Assembly: GCA_964438995.1 (NCBI GenBank) | Contig: CAYTMQ010000004.1 | Location: 224,016-288,015, forward strand | Direction of reading: 5' to 3' | DNA: 64,000 nt | DNA from: JABMMZ01 sp964438995 | Lineage (GTDB): Bacteria; Bacteroidota; Bacteroidia; NS11-12g; UBA955 | Shown here: positions 17,793 through 26,450 of the stretch, one piece after another | Numbering within the stretch: position 1 is the stretch's first letter | Layout: every line of letters starts with the position of its first letter | Program-made: the position numbers and the translations under genes | The notes under the pieces: model-generated | Databases searched by the model: none | What the model was told of the DNA's origin: nothing | Seen by the model: only the letters and a program-made list of their open reading frames with translations

Positions 17793-18281
17793 TTAATTGT
17801 TGTTACCTGGATTAATGGCTCTTACGTTTGCTGTAAATTTCAATTCAGTTTTACCTCCTTGTATATTTGCAAATACTGTAACGATTTTGTTGTTGGTTCC
17901 TGATTTACCAGCGCTGTTAAATACGACTTTAATCTCGCCTTTTTCGCCTGGTTTTATTGGTTGTCTTGGCCAATCTGGGACAGTGCATCCGCATTGAGCT
18001 TCACATTTGCTGATCAACAAATCAACTTTACCTTCGTTCACAAATTCGTAAACTGTTTCTACCGATTGGTTTTCTACAATGTCTCCAAAATGGTGATCTG
18101 TTTTGTTGAATTTCATAATGGCCAATTGAGATGGATCAACAACGGGTTGATCTGCTGTTGCTGGATTGGCTATTTGTTCATTGGTAATTTCTGTTGAATT
18201 ACCGTTGTCTGTTTTTTTAGCGTCGTTGTTACATGCAGTTAGAGCAAGAAGCAAACTTATACTTAAAACCAAATGTTTCAT
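17793..18281 (-). CDS. DUF1573 family lipoprotein
   Basis: This 162-residue lipoprotein has a lipobox (LSISLLLALTAC) and then a disordered Asn/Asp/Thr-rich linker. A DUF1573 Ig-like domain starts near ATMKFNKTDHHFGDIVENQS and contains CEAQCGCTVPDWPRQPIKPG and GTNNKIVTVFANI. The frame is open to 18323, but the ATG at 18281 is chosen because it begins the signal peptide directly and removes an overlap with nusB. The domain is common in Bacteroidota and its role is unknown. It is embedded in the nusB-yajC-coaE operon, 34 bp after nusB. Confidence 0.9.
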   Translation of the reverse strand: MKHLVLSISLLLALTACNNDAKKTDNGNSTEITNEQIANPATADQPVVDPSQLAIMKFNKTDHHFGDIVENQSVETVYEFVNEGKVDLLISKCEAQCGCTVPDWPRQPIKPGEKGEIKVVFNSAGKSGTNNKIVTVFANIQGGKTELKFTANVRAINPGNNN

Positions 18282-18315
18282 ATTGTAAAAATTCTTTAGG
18301 CAAAAATAAAATGAA

Positions 18316-19260
18316 TTAGTCATTTTTCAAGCCTCTTCCGGTTTTATTTATTTTACCAGTTTGAGACAATACAATTCTCACTTTATCCAACACCCCATTT
18401 AAGAACAAATGGCTTTTTGGTGTGCTGTATGATTTTGCGATGTCGAGATATTCGTTGATGGTTACTTTCGGTGGTATGGTTTCAAAATACAAGAACTCAG
18501 CTAAAGCCATTCTCAACATGATCATGTCGTTGATGGTTAAACGCTCTGAATCCCAGTTGGCCGTATTGTTTAAAATCAATTCGTCTAGAGTTTCTTTGTT
18601 GATAATACATTTTTCAAACAATTGCAATCCAAACTGTACATCTTCTCTTTGCTTATCTCCCATGCGCTCTACTTTGAATCTATTTTTTTCGTAGAATCCA
18701 GTAATGGTGCTAATAACTGCTTTTAAAATATCAGCCGAATCGTCTTCCCAATTGATGTACTCGTCTTCCATGGCATTGTCAAACAATTCGAATTCGTTGA
18801 ATAAAAACTCGTAAAGGTTAACCATAAAATCCTTTTGAACTTCAGGTGATGGTTCGTCGAACACCGAAAAATCAGTAAAGAAATCGTATTGAACGATGTC
18901 TACAAAGACACTGTTAAACAATTCGCCATGTCTCTTCCAATCGTATGGTAATTTGCCACAAATCTCTTCAAAATCTTGACTCTCATTTAATGCTTTAAAG
19001 AAGTCGACGCGTTTAAACACATCAGAATTTCTGATATGCGTTTTGTTAGGAAAGTATTTTTCTAATTCGATTTCTCTTTCACTTTCAAGAAAGGTATTAA
19101 AATCCTTTAAAAAGTGCAGAGCAAAGTAGTAAAACTTGTAGTAACTGTTAAATTGTTTGTCGAGTTGTTTTTGAAAAGCAGGAACTGATGTGGCATCCTG
19201 TTGTTGGAAAGCGTATAACTGCTGAAGAACTTTGATTCTGATATTCCTGCGCGATAACAT
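18316..19260 (-). CDS. nusB: Transcription antitermination factor NusB
   Basis: NusB with NusE/S10 binds boxA RNA and supports antitermination of rRNA operons. The protein is 314 residues, about twice the E. coli length, because Bacteroidota NusB carries a long N-terminal helical extension. The N-terminus keeps SRRNIRIKVLQQLYAFQQ. The classic all-helical NusB domain is in the last third: LILNNTANWDSERLTINDMI, LRMALAEFLYF, PPKVTINEYLDIAKSYS, FLNGVLDKV. It heads the nusB-DUF1573-yajC-coaE operon and has a near-perfect promoter. Confidence 0.95.
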   Translation of the reverse strand: MLSRRNIRIKVLQQLYAFQQQDATSVPAFQKQLDKQFNSYYKFYYFALHFLKDFNTFLESEREIELEKYFPNKTHIRNSDVFKRVDFFKALNESQDFEEICGKLPYDWKRHGELFNSVFVDIVQYDFFTDFSVFDEPSPEVQKDFMVNLYEFLFNEFELFDNAMEDEYINWEDDSADILKAVISTITGFYEKNRFKVERMGDKQREDVQFGLQLFEKCIINKETLDELILNNTANWDSERLTINDMIMLRMALAEFLYFETIPPKVTINEYLDIAKSYSTPKSHLFLNGVLDKVRIVLSQTGKINKTGRGLKND

Positions 19261-19286
19261 TTATCTATGAACGTATTTGAGGGGTG

Positions 19287-19316
19287 CAAAGATAATGGTT
19301 TTTATGAAGTAAACAA
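19287..19316 (-). promoter_or_regulatory. Consensus Bacteroidota promoter of the nusB operon
   Basis: On the minus strand a -33 TTG (19316-19314) is followed by exactly 19 nt and then TATCTTTG (19294-19287), a full match to TTG-N19-TAnnTTTG. The box ends 26 nt before the nusB ATG. Confidence 0.75.
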
Positions 19317-19332
19317 TTATTTATTGGGGAAA

Positions 19333-19444
19333 GGATTTAGGAATTAGGATTTAGGATTTAGAGGGCTAACGCGAGATTAGAAATAAATCAAAAATCAAAA
19401 GTCAAAAGTCAAAAGATAAAAAAGGATTTAGGAATTAGGATTTA
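19333..19444. repeat. Cluster of degenerate heptanucleotide tandem repeats
   Basis: Three blocks share a 7-bp period. 19333-19360 has four units of GGATTTA/GGAATTA. 19386-19420 has five units of AATCAAA/AGTCAAA/AGATAAA. 19424-19444 has three units of GGATTTA/GGAATTA. The first and third blocks carry the same unit. No open frame is conserved. Confidence 0.88.
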
Positions 19445-19725
19445 GAGAATAGTGGGCTAAAGCTAGCCATAATGTGCAATTTTTCTTGTAGGGCGAAGGG
19501 CTGCGCCCGAGACAATCTAATTATCAATAACCATCACCACGAGCTACAGAGTATCGTCTTGTCAGGGACAAGATATTAGCCCAGGTTGAATATTTTCAAA
19601 GAAAATGTGAGGCCTGGGGTTTCGTAGGTCAAGGGCATATCCGAGACAAAACACCCGACATAATGTAACCTCGTCAGCCTCAGGCTGACAGGATAATGTT
19701 TATTTTCCAGTCTTTTTTTGACATA
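19445..19725. other. Gene-free spacer with short hairpins
   Basis: No gene is supported here. The stretch contains GGGCTAAAGCTAGCC and GGGCGAAGGGCTGCGCCC hairpin-like sequences and CAGCCTCAGGCTGACAGG, similar in character to the dispersed GC-rich repeats, but with no clear R1 or R2 copy. Confidence 0.5.
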
Positions 19726-20406
19726 TCAATCTTTAAATCTACCGATAATCTTATCAAGAATTGTATGGTCATTTGTTGTTATAACGTCAATCTCATGCAA
19801 TTTTTGAACCCATATGAATGGCAATTTTCTAATTTTAGTAATCCTGCCATCAAAGTCCATTTTAACCATTTTGCATAGTTTATTTGTGTCATCTTCTAGA
19901 AGGTAATCATATTTATCACCTTCAAATACAATAAGTGATTTTTCATCATTCAAAACTATCACGCTTCCATAGTTAGATTTTTCAATAACTAATTTCTCTT
20001 TGGTTTCAAGATGTATAAGATGACATCTTGGACTGGAATAAAATCTTGAACCATAGAGAACATATTGACCAATTTTTTCTAATTTACTTATATAAAAACT
20101 GTCATGCTTATATACAATCATATTATCAATATATGTTCTTACATCTTCAGTCGAATCAAGTACAATATCATTATTTAATAATACAATAGAATAGGTTTCA
20201 ATATTTTGATGTTTGGTATTAAATCCTTTCAATTTAAATGTTGAATCATCATTATAGACATATAAAGTATCTATATTAATCGCTTTTTGACGATTTTGCA
20301 TTGAATCAATTATAGTATCCAAATGTTTTGTTTTTTTAGATGTGGTATTGATACATGACGTAACTAACAACAACAATATAATCCAAAGCACTTCTATTTG
20401 CTTCAT
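19726..20406 (-). CDS. Lipoprotein of unknown function
   Basis: This 226-residue protein has a lipobox (VLWIILLLLVTSC), so it is a predicted lipoprotein. The mature part looks like a 6-bladed propeller fragment similar to '6-bladed beta-propeller' (BF3164-type) proteins: TLYVYNDDSTFKLKGF, SIVLLNNDIVLDS, KLEKIGQYVLYGSRF, KMDFDGRITKIRKLPFIWV. No catalytic motif is seen. It stands alone between recG and the repeat-rich spacer and has no obvious promoter match. Confidence 0.7.
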   Translation of the reverse strand: MKQIEVLWIILLLLVTSCINTTSKKTKHLDTIIDSMQNRQKAINIDTLYVYNDDSTFKLKGFNTKHQNIETYSIVLLNNDIVLDSTEDVRTYIDNMIVYKHDSFYISKLEKIGQYVLYGSRFYSSPRCHLIHLETKEKLVIEKSNYGSVIVLNDEKSLIVFEGDKYDYLLEDDTNKLCKMVKMDFDGRITKIRKLPFIWVQKLHEIDVITTNDHTILDKIIGRFKD

Positions 20407-20504
20407 AGTTTAAAATTCAATTATAGCTTTATTAAGTTGCATATTTAATATATAAATGTTTATGTTTAGTGCGAGTGAGAGAGTGTGTGTGAGTGGGAAT
20501 ATTT

Positions 20505-22607
20505 TTAACTCACCCTACCCCAGAAATGGTCGTCTTGATGTTGCTGTAAATACTCCAATAAGGCTCTGTTTTCAGGTTGTGATAAGTTTGGATCGTTTTG
20601 CAAAACGTAGGCTGATGCGCGTTTGGCCAAATCAATGATCTCGTCGTCTTTCACCAAATCAAGCAATTTGAAGTCTGGCAAGCCACTCTGACGGGTGCCT
20701 AAGACATCTCCTGGTCCTCTTAATTCTAAATCCACTTTTGAGATGTCAAATCCATTGTTGGTGGCACACATGGTTTTTATCCTTTTTTTAGCGGGATAAT
20801 TCAAATCGTCTTTTGTCATCAATACACAATAACTCTGCTCTGCTCCCCTGCCCACTCTACCTCGCAACTGATGCAGTTGAGACAAGCCAAATCTATTGGC
20901 ATTTTCTATCACCATTACAGACGCATTTGGTACATTAACGCCTACCTCAATAACAGTTGTAGAAATCATGATTTGAGTAACGCCTGATTTGAATCTGTGC
21001 ATCTCTTGGTCCTTAACATCTGGTTTAAGTTTACCATGTAACAAACTAATTTGATATTGCGGAACTGGGAAATACGAACATACCACATCATAGCCTGTCA
21101 TTAAGTCGTTCAAATCCAACTTAGAAGACTCTTCAATTAAGGGATACACAATATAAGCTTGTCGGCCTTTTTCTAGTTCTCGCTTTAAAAACTGCATGAC
21201 TTCTCCTCTGTATATCTCTTCTCGATGTATGGTTTTAATGGGTTTTCTATTCTTTGGCAATTCATCTATCACTGATACATCTAGCTCTCCATGAATGGTC
21301 ATAGCCAAAGTTCTGGGAATTGGCGTAGCTGTCATAACCAAAACATGCGGTTTTTTGGATGATTTGTTCCAGAGTTTCGCTCTTTGAGCCACACCAAATC
21401 GATGTTGTTCGTCTATAATGGCCAAGCCAAGTTGTTTAAAGTTGACCTCGTCTTCAATCAAAGCGTGTGTGCCAATTAAAATATTTAACTCACCATTGGC
21501 GAGGCGTTCTAGTAAAGATACCCTGTGTTTTTTGGTACTCGAACCTGTTAGCAAATCTATGCTCACCTCCATTTCAGCAAGCTGATCTTTTAAAGTCAGA
21601 TAATGTTGCGTTGCAAGGATTTCGGTTGGAGCCATCAAACACGCTTGATAACCATTGTCAATGCATACCAACATGCAAAACAATGCAACGATGGTTTTGC
21701 CAGATCCAACATCACCTTGCAGTAAGCGGTTCATTTGCGAACCTTTAGACATGTCTGCTTTAATTTCTTTGATGACGCGTTTCTGAGCATTGGTAAGCTC
21801 AAAACTCAAATGATTGTGATAGAATTCGTTCACCAATTTCCCAGCTTTGTTCATTGGGATACCATTTAATTCACCTGCTCTCAGTACCTTGCTTTTTTCT
21901 GAACGCATGGCCAGAGTGAACATTTCATCAAATTTAATTCTTCTTTCGGCAGCGGCTCTGCTCTTTTCATCTATTGGAAAATGGATGTAGTACAAGGCTG
22001 ATTTCCTATTGATGAGTTTAAGAGGTTTCAAAACAGACTCTGGGATATACTCATCCAATTCCAACTCAGTACTCAAAACAATCTGTTTCACCAATCCCAT
22101 GATGTACTTTGAATCCATAAATCTGGATTTTAGTTTTTCTGTCAACGGATAAATTGGCTCCATAGGATTGGATTTATCTTGCTCAGCCGGGTCGTATAAT
22201 TTGATTTCTGGATGCGGAATGGAGTACTTCCCATTAAAAGAATTGATTTTACCATACACTGTGTAAACACCATCTTCTTTGAGGGATTTCTGAATGAAAG
22301 AAAAATTTTTAAACCAAATCAATTCTATGAAACCTGTTGAGTCTTTTAATAAGCATGACAAACGCTTACCAGATTTCATTTCTATAACCCTCAATTGCGA
22401 GATTTTACCCCTCATTTGCACATTGCCTGAGTCAGGGTGAAGGTCTTTCACTTCGGAAAGAGACGACTTATCGATGTATTTAAATGGAAAATAATGTAAT
22501 AGGTCTTTATAGGTAAATAACTGTAATTCAGACTTGAGTATTTCGGCTTTCTGCGGACCAACACCCTTGAGGTATTCAATAGAAGTATCTAAAAAACTCT
22601 TTGCCAA
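20505..22607 (-). CDS. recG: ATP-dependent DNA helicase RecG
   Basis: RecG reverses stalled replication forks and drives branch migration of Holliday junctions. The protein is 700 residues, standard length. An N-terminal wedge/OB domain (LKGVGPQKAEIL, then VQMRGKISQLRVIEMKSGKR) precedes the helicase core with Walker A GDVGSGKTIVAL (about residue 302), DEQH box IIDEQHRFGV (about 399), VMTATPIPRTLA, and the C-terminal QLRGRVGRGAEQSYCVL plus DLELRGPGDVLGTRQSG. The start is a TTG at 22607-22605, since an in-frame TAG lies two codons upstream and no ATG is available. It is divergent from the lipoprotein at 22683. Confidence 0.96.
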   Translation of the reverse strand: MAKSFLDTSIEYLKGVGPQKAEILKSELQLFTYKDLLHYFPFKYIDKSSLSEVKDLHPDSGNVQMRGKISQLRVIEMKSGKRLSCLLKDSTGFIELIWFKNFSFIQKSLKEDGVYTVYGKINSFNGKYSIPHPEIKLYDPAEQDKSNPMEPIYPLTEKLKSRFMDSKYIMGLVKQIVLSTELELDEYIPESVLKPLKLINRKSALYYIHFPIDEKSRAAAERRIKFDEMFTLAMRSEKSKVLRAGELNGIPMNKAGKLVNEFYHNHLSFELTNAQKRVIKEIKADMSKGSQMNRLLQGDVGSGKTIVALFCMLVCIDNGYQACLMAPTEILATQHYLTLKDQLAEMEVSIDLLTGSSTKKHRVSLLERLANGELNILIGTHALIEDEVNFKQLGLAIIDEQHRFGVAQRAKLWNKSSKKPHVLVMTATPIPRTLAMTIHGELDVSVIDELPKNRKPIKTIHREEIYRGEVMQFLKRELEKGRQAYIVYPLIEESSKLDLNDLMTGYDVVCSYFPVPQYQISLLHGKLKPDVKDQEMHRFKSGVTQIMISTTVIEVGVNVPNASVMVIENANRFGLSQLHQLRGRVGRGAEQSYCVLMTKDDLNYPAKKRIKTMCATNNGFDISKVDLELRGPGDVLGTRQSGLPDFKLLDLVKDDEIIDLAKRASAYVLQNDPNLSQPENRALLEYLQQHQDDHFWGRVS

Positions 22608-22625
22608 AATCTAAAAAAAAATGTT

Positions 22626-22655
22626 TTGCAATATCTTACTTAAAAATTAATTTTG
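22626..22655 (+). promoter_or_regulatory. Consensus Bacteroidota promoter for the lipoprotein at 22683
   Basis: A -33 TTG (22626-22628) is followed by 19 nt and TAATTTTG (22648-22655), a full match to TTG-N19-TAnnTTTG. The ATG is 27 nt downstream. Confidence 0.75.
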
Positions 22656-22682
22656 TGACAGATTTAAAAATAAAAAACAAAG

Positions 22683-23126
22683 ATGAAAAAACTTTTTTTA
22701 GCAATCACAGCTGCAGCATTTTTCGCAGCATGTAACAACACTCCTGCAGTTTCTGAATCAGCAACTAAAGTAGCAGGTTTAAAAACTTGGGTAGATTCAA
22801 TTAGTGCTGAAGTAACCAAAACTACTACTTTTGATTCTGCTAATTGGGCAAATCTTAGCGCTCAATACCAAGAGAAAATTGCAGGTATCAATGAGTCTGA
22901 ATTAGATGAAGTATCAAAAACTGCCTTAACAACTTTGAAAGGTGCATGGACTGCAACTGAAGACACTTACAAAGCAGGTATTATGAAAGCTAAAGAAGAA
23001 GCTGCAAAAGTGACTATGCCTGCAGATTCTGCTGCTGCAACAACTGCTCCAACTGACAAATCTACTTTGATTGAAAAAGTAATTGATAAAGGTGCTGAAA
23101 AAACCAAAGAAGCTCTTAAGAAATAA
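22683..23126 (+). CDS. Small lipoprotein, Ala/Lys/Thr-rich
   Basis: This 147-residue protein has a lipobox signal (FLAITAAAFFAAC). The mature part is mostly helical and charged (VDSISAEVTKTTTFDSANWA, QEKIAGINESELDEVSKTAL) and ends in a basic amphipathic stretch (VIDKGAEKTKEALKK). A DUF6565-like identity is possible but not certain, and no function is evident. It has its own consensus promoter and a strong terminator, so it is a single-gene unit, probably well expressed given its simple codon use. Confidence 0.78.
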   Translation: MKKLFLAITAAAFFAACNNTPAVSESATKVAGLKTWVDSISAEVTKTTTFDSANWANLSAQYQEKIAGINESELDEVSKTALTTLKGAWTATEDTYKAGIMKAKEEAAKVTMPADSAAATTAPTDKSTLIEKVIDKGAEKTKEALKK

Positions 23127-23145
23127 TTTTTAAGAAAACATATTT

Positions 23146-23182
23146 AAAAAGTTGGAGTAACATATACTCCAACTTTTTTTTT
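23146..23182 (+). terminator. Rho-independent terminator after the lipoprotein gene
   Basis: AAAAAGTTGGAGTA, a 5-nt loop, and TACTCCAACTTTTT form a 14-bp perfect stem that runs into a T-tract. It ends only 6 nt before the next gene's -7 box. Confidence 0.9.
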
Positions 23183-23187
23183 GTGCT

Positions 23188-23195
23188 TAACTTTG
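23188..23195 (+). promoter_or_regulatory. -7 promoter box for the lipoprotein at 23200
   Basis: TAACTTTG is an exact TAnnTTTG match that ends only 4 nt before the ATG, so transcription probably begins at or within a few bases of the start codon. Confidence 0.55.
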
Positions 23196-23199
23196 CTCA

Positions 23200-23694
23200 A
23201 TGAAATATCTTTTGTCATTTTGTATCATGCTTGCAGCTTGCAATAATTCTAGTCAACCTGCAACGGAACAGTCAACCACGACCAATGTCCAACAAACCGA
23301 CAGTCTACCTCTTAGTTATGATGCCTTAAAGTCGACTACTCAAGACATGAGCGATAGCATGAAAGATGTCCTTCTAAAAAGCTTGAGTAAATTGGTATAT
23401 CCAAACGCTAAATTCAAATCAGACACTTCAGATTTTTCGGATATCAGAGAAGCTGGCGCATTGCATAAATCATTTGTAAATCTGCATTCAGCTATTTTAA
23501 AAAACAGTGATACTGCTAATTACGATTTAGATACCTATCAAAAAGTATACGATTTACTTGAAGCACAATTGGTAAGACGCACAGAAGCAAAACCCAAACC
23601 AAGTATAGACATCAAAGAAATGTTGATGATAGCAAAAGTAAAAAGTGACATCAACTCAGCTTTGGCACAAATCAAACAAAAAGCCCGTCAATGA
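23200..23694 (+). CDS. Lipoprotein of unknown function
   Basis: This 164-residue protein has a short lipobox signal (LLSFCIMLAAC) and then a Ser/Thr/Gln-rich linker. A helical domain follows with paired Asp and Lys residues (DMSDSMKDVLLKSLSKLVYP, LHKSFVNLHSAILKNSDTAN, IKEMLMIAKVKSDINSALAQ). No family is recognised. The stop overlaps the ATG of the DUF486 membrane gene (ATGA), indicating co-translation. Confidence 0.72.
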   Translation: MKYLLSFCIMLAACNNSSQPATEQSTTTNVQQTDSLPLSYDALKSTTQDMSDSMKDVLLKSLSKLVYPNAKFKSDTSDFSDIREAGALHKSFVNLHSAILKNSDTANYDLDTYQKVYDLLEAQLVRRTEAKPKPSIDIKEMLMIAKVKSDINSALAQIKQKARQ

Positions 23695-24020
23695 AAACAA
23701 TAGCATTATTAGTTATATCCAATATTTTCATGACCATTGCTTGGTATGGACACTTAAAATTTGAGAAAGCCCCTCTATGGAAAGTAATTGTTATTAGTTG
23801 GTTAATCGCATTTGTTGAATATTTATTTATGGTACCAGCCAACCGACTCGGAAAATTAGAAGGCATGTCGGGTTATCAATTAAAAATCACTCAAGAAGCC
23901 ATCACCATCATCATTTTCGTCATTTTTGCGGTCTTTGTCTTAAAAGAGCCCTTAAAATGGAACCACGCCATAGGATTTTTATTCTTGTTTTTCGCGGTGT
24001 ATTTTATGATGAAGAAATAA
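23691..24020 (+). CDS. DUF486 family (DMT-like) small membrane protein
   Basis: This 109-residue inner-membrane protein has four predicted helices (LLVISNIFMTIAWYG, IVISWLIAFVEYLFMV, AITIIIFVIFAVFVL, AIGFLFLFFAVYFMM). WYGHLKF near the first helix and the EYLFMVPANRLG motif are typical of DUF486, a family related to the drug/metabolite transporter superfamily. The transport substrate is unknown. It is coupled to the upstream lipoprotein through a 4-bp overlap. Confidence 0.9.
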   Translation: MKTIALLVISNIFMTIAWYGHLKFEKAPLWKVIVISWLIAFVEYLFMVPANRLGKLEGMSGYQLKITQEAITIIIFVIFAVFVLKEPLKWNHAIGFLFLFFAVYFMMKK

Positions 24021-24057
24021 TGGGCAGAAACGAATCCGTAATCAATCATTTTCGTAT

Positions 24058-24104
24058 CTTCGGTTCGGTTCGGTAGCCTGAAGTCAGCGACGAAGGAAAA
24101 TCAT
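24058..24104. repeat. R1 dispersed repeat, short degenerate copy
   Basis: CTTCGGTTCGGTTCGGTAGCC is followed by TCAGCGACGAAGG. It shares the CGGTTCGGTTCGGTAGCC lead-in with the copy at 63083 and the CGGTAGCC frame with those at 6913 and 57309. Confidence 0.7.
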
Positions 24105-24245
24105 TATGAAACGAAAAATCCCAGAATCATCATTTTTCTTATAGGCCTCGACTGATCTAACTCATTTTAACATACACACATACAGGGTAAACTCTACATC
24201 CAAGTCTCGAATCCGCGCCTCGGATATTAGAATTTCGATTATCCC

Positions 24246-24917
24246 TTATTTATCTTGATCATTTAAACTAATAGAATCTACCCATAAAGTCTTTTCTTTT
24301 ACATCGTTTTTATAAACAAAAGCAGTTAATATTACCTTATTTTCTTCCTGATCATATATAGCTTGAAGTGGTTTAAAATCAACCGTAATTAAATTATGGT
24401 AGTACTTTTCTTTAATTTTATGCTCAAGAAAAGGCAAGTAATCAATGGTTGAATGTATTTGAATTTCTCTATCTCTAAAATCATCGATAGCCATTCCATA
24501 ATGGTATTCTTTACAAATCAATTTTTTGCTAATTGATTGCTCATAATTTGGCTCAAAATCACCAATTACAAAAGCAAGTGCCAAAAGTCCAAAAGAACTT
24601 AAAAAATAACCAATAACATATACGATTATCATAACAAACAATCCAATATATTTTAGAGCTTTTTTTCCTTGATACTGTGTCCAAAACAACAACAGAGAAA
24701 GGCTTAAGTAAAAGTTTGAAATTAGAATGCTGTCAATTAAACTTGAAACAAAAGAGACATTTAACGCAATTCCGATAAAAGTCAGTATAGATAGAAAGAC
24801 TGATACTAGCACAATCGAATATCGAATTTTGAGTTGATTTTTTGTCCATTTAAACACCAAAAAACCAAGAATTGGAATCACCCAAAGAGCACAAATTATT
24901 ACATTAAAAATCCCCAT
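24246..24917 (-). CDS. Integral membrane protein of unknown function
   Basis: This 223-residue protein has four or five hydrophobic helices in its first 140 residues (IICALWVIPILGFLVFKW, YSIVLVSVFLSILTFIGIAL, YIGLFVMIIVYVIGYFLS). A soluble C-terminal half of about 90 residues follows (DYLPFLEHKIKEKYYHNLI, KVILTAFVYKNDVKEKTLW). No family is recognised. It overlaps the phosphatase-like gene upstream by 14 bp, so the two are probably translated together. Confidence 0.68.
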   Translation of the reverse strand: MGIFNVIICALWVIPILGFLVFKWTKNQLKIRYSIVLVSVFLSILTFIGIALNVSFVSSLIDSILISNFYLSLSLLLFWTQYQGKKALKYIGLFVMIIVYVIGYFLSSFGLLALAFVIGDFEPNYEQSISKKLICKEYHYGMAIDDFRDREIQIHSTIDYLPFLEHKIKEKYYHNLITVDFKPLQAIYDQEENKVILTAFVYKNDVKEKTLWVDSISLNDQDK

Positions 24918-25251
24918 ACCTTCTTCTCAGAATTTCGTTTATTTTTTCTGATAGTATCATCACAAGATCTTCGTCCATAAATTCATAGTCATCTGGAATA
25001 TCCAGAACTTCTATCAATGGCAAATCTATGTGACTGTACAACTCATTCAATTTTGTTCTTTGACCATACTCCATCACAAGCACTAGTTGAGCCCAGTTCA
25101 AATCTTTCTCTGAAATTTTCCTGTCACTTTTTGGACTCAGTCCAGCTGAACGAATATTGAATCTATCATCATTTTTAAATAGATGTTCAGCCGTTCTGCT
25201 ACGTCTTTTATTACGTCCACAAACTACTAGTATATTTGGTCGTACTGACAT
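24904..25251 (-). CDS. Low-molecular-weight protein tyrosine phosphatase-like protein
   Basis: This 115-residue cytosolic protein opens with a strand and a CX5R phosphate-binding loop: ILVVCGRNKRRSRTAEHLF (Cys at about residue 11, Arg six later). IRSAGLSPKSDRKI and a later EVLDIPDDYEFMDEDLV also fit the LMW-PTP fold. The family in E. coli-like proteobacteria is often annotated as a stand-alone small phosphatase. The usual DP general acid appears as DIPDDY. A tRNA or protein substrate cannot be named. The start is an ATG, and its 3' end overlaps the membrane protein gene by 14 bp. Confidence 0.8.
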   Translation of the reverse strand: MSVRPNILVVCGRNKRRSRTAEHLFKNDDRFNIRSAGLSPKSDRKISEKDLNWAQLVLVMEYGQRTKLNELYSHIDLPLIEVLDIPDDYEFMDEDLVMILSEKINEILRRRYGDF

Positions 25252-25328
25252 TGAAAATTACAATTAAACATGTAAAATTAAACATTTAATTAGAATTCAA
25301 ATTAATAATCCATCAACTATTCTCTTCA

Positions 25329-25760
25329 TTAATCTGAATAATATTTCGACTTTTGTTTTAATTTATCATACTTGTCAAAAAGCAAATAAATGCCATACAT
25401 AAAAGTAAAAATCGAGGTGATTAAATATGTCGCTATATTAAATGGTTTTGGTGGGAAAATATCCGCCATTGTCTCCTCAGGATTGATGTAGGTTGATGAA
25501 ATAACATATTGCCCAGATATAAACAATCCAATTGCAAAGAGCATTAATAGTATTGCAAAAAGTAATTTATAATTCTTCATTTGATTTCTAAGTCTAATAA
25601 AAGCCATTGCATATATAAGCAATCCAAACAAAGAAAAGATAAAAGAGTAATCGAAATCATACGGTCCACCCGAACTTGTATAAGTACATGTTCCAGCAAT
25701 TAATATACCTCCAAATAAGAAAGCGATTACAGTTAATATGTTAAACAATACATTAAACAT
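25329..25760 (-). CDS. Small membrane protein of unknown function
   Basis: This 143-residue protein has four predicted transmembrane helices (LTVIAFLFGGILIAGTC, FIFSLFGLLIYAMAFI, LLFAILLMLFAIGLFISG, YLITSIFTFMYGIYLLF) and a short basic tail. No family is recognised. It lies in a run of five small minus-strand genes of unknown role, 34 bp after the acidic protein at 25795. Confidence 0.65.
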   Translation of the reverse strand: MFNVLFNILTVIAFLFGGILIAGTCTYTSSGGPYDFDYSFIFSLFGLLIYAMAFIRLRNQMKNYKLLFAILLMLFAIGLFISGQYVISSTYINPEETMADIFPPKPFNIATYLITSIFTFMYGIYLLFDKYDKLKQKSKYYSD

Positions 25761-25794
25761 CTACTCATATTAAATAAAAAAAACGATAATTTTA

Positions 25795-26160
25795 CTATCT
25801 CAATCTAATCAAATCGCCACCTGAAAAACCACATGCAATGGCTGTCGACTTATCGAGAAAACTATCTTTAAATTTTTCGGTATTAAAATATTGTTTGATA
25901 AGAGCAATTACATGATTGAGCACATCTTCCCAATTAGCTCCAGAAGCCTTTAACTTTAAATCTTCACAAGTAATCATGAAATCGTAATTACATGCCCAAT
26001 CTTCATCTGTTTCATCAAATTCATTTGAGCCATTTAAGTACAATTCATAATCATCTTCAGTTTCAGAGATGCCAAACCAATAGGCTATTACGTCTTTATT
26101 TGGAGTGTCATTTTCTATGATGATATTTAACCAATCATTAAAATCATTTTGTTGTATCAT
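25795..26160 (-). CDS. Acidic cytosolic protein of unknown function
   Basis: This 121-residue protein is strongly acidic in its first half (GISETEDDYELYLNGSNEFD, DETDEDWACNY) and has no signal or membrane helix. The pattern DLKLKASGANWEDVLNHVIA suggests a small alpha/beta immunity-protein-like fold, but no family can be named. It is followed by the small membrane protein at 25329 in the same orientation. Confidence 0.65.
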   Translation of the reverse strand: MIQQNDFNDWLNIIIENDTPNKDVIAYWFGISETEDDYELYLNGSNEFDETDEDWACNYDFMITCEDLKLKASGANWEDVLNHVIALIKQYFNTEKFKDSFLDKSTAIACGFSGGDLIRLR

Positions 26161-26450
26161 ATTTAATCAATTTCAGTTTATTAATTATACTACTTTCAAA
26201 CCTTTTTATCAAGATAAAAACGATGACAAGTCTTACTCTAAAAGTTGTCAAGTTTTTCATAGTAATAAGGCTCTACAAAAGTATTGATATTTCCTTTAAA
26301 CGAAAAGGTATATTACATCCATAACAACCTCATGAAACTGAACTTTAGCGATGTCAGAGTTCGACAAAATCTAATTCCTCAGCATCTCTGACGTACTAAA
26401 ATATTCGACCATCTAATGTTATAATTAATTAAGTAATGTAGCTTTCCTTA
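26161..26450. other. Gene-free spacer
   Basis: No gene is supported. It contains a weak hairpin CCTTT-AAACGA-AAAGG near 26296 and an imperfect inverted pair GATGTCAGAG / CTCTGACGT at about 26351-26393. The function of both is unclear. Confidence 0.5.

Noticed and set aside
24196..24230. Possible tRNA because of a CTCGAATCC sequence
   Set aside because: No cloverleaf can be drawn around it: acceptor and anticodon arms are missing.
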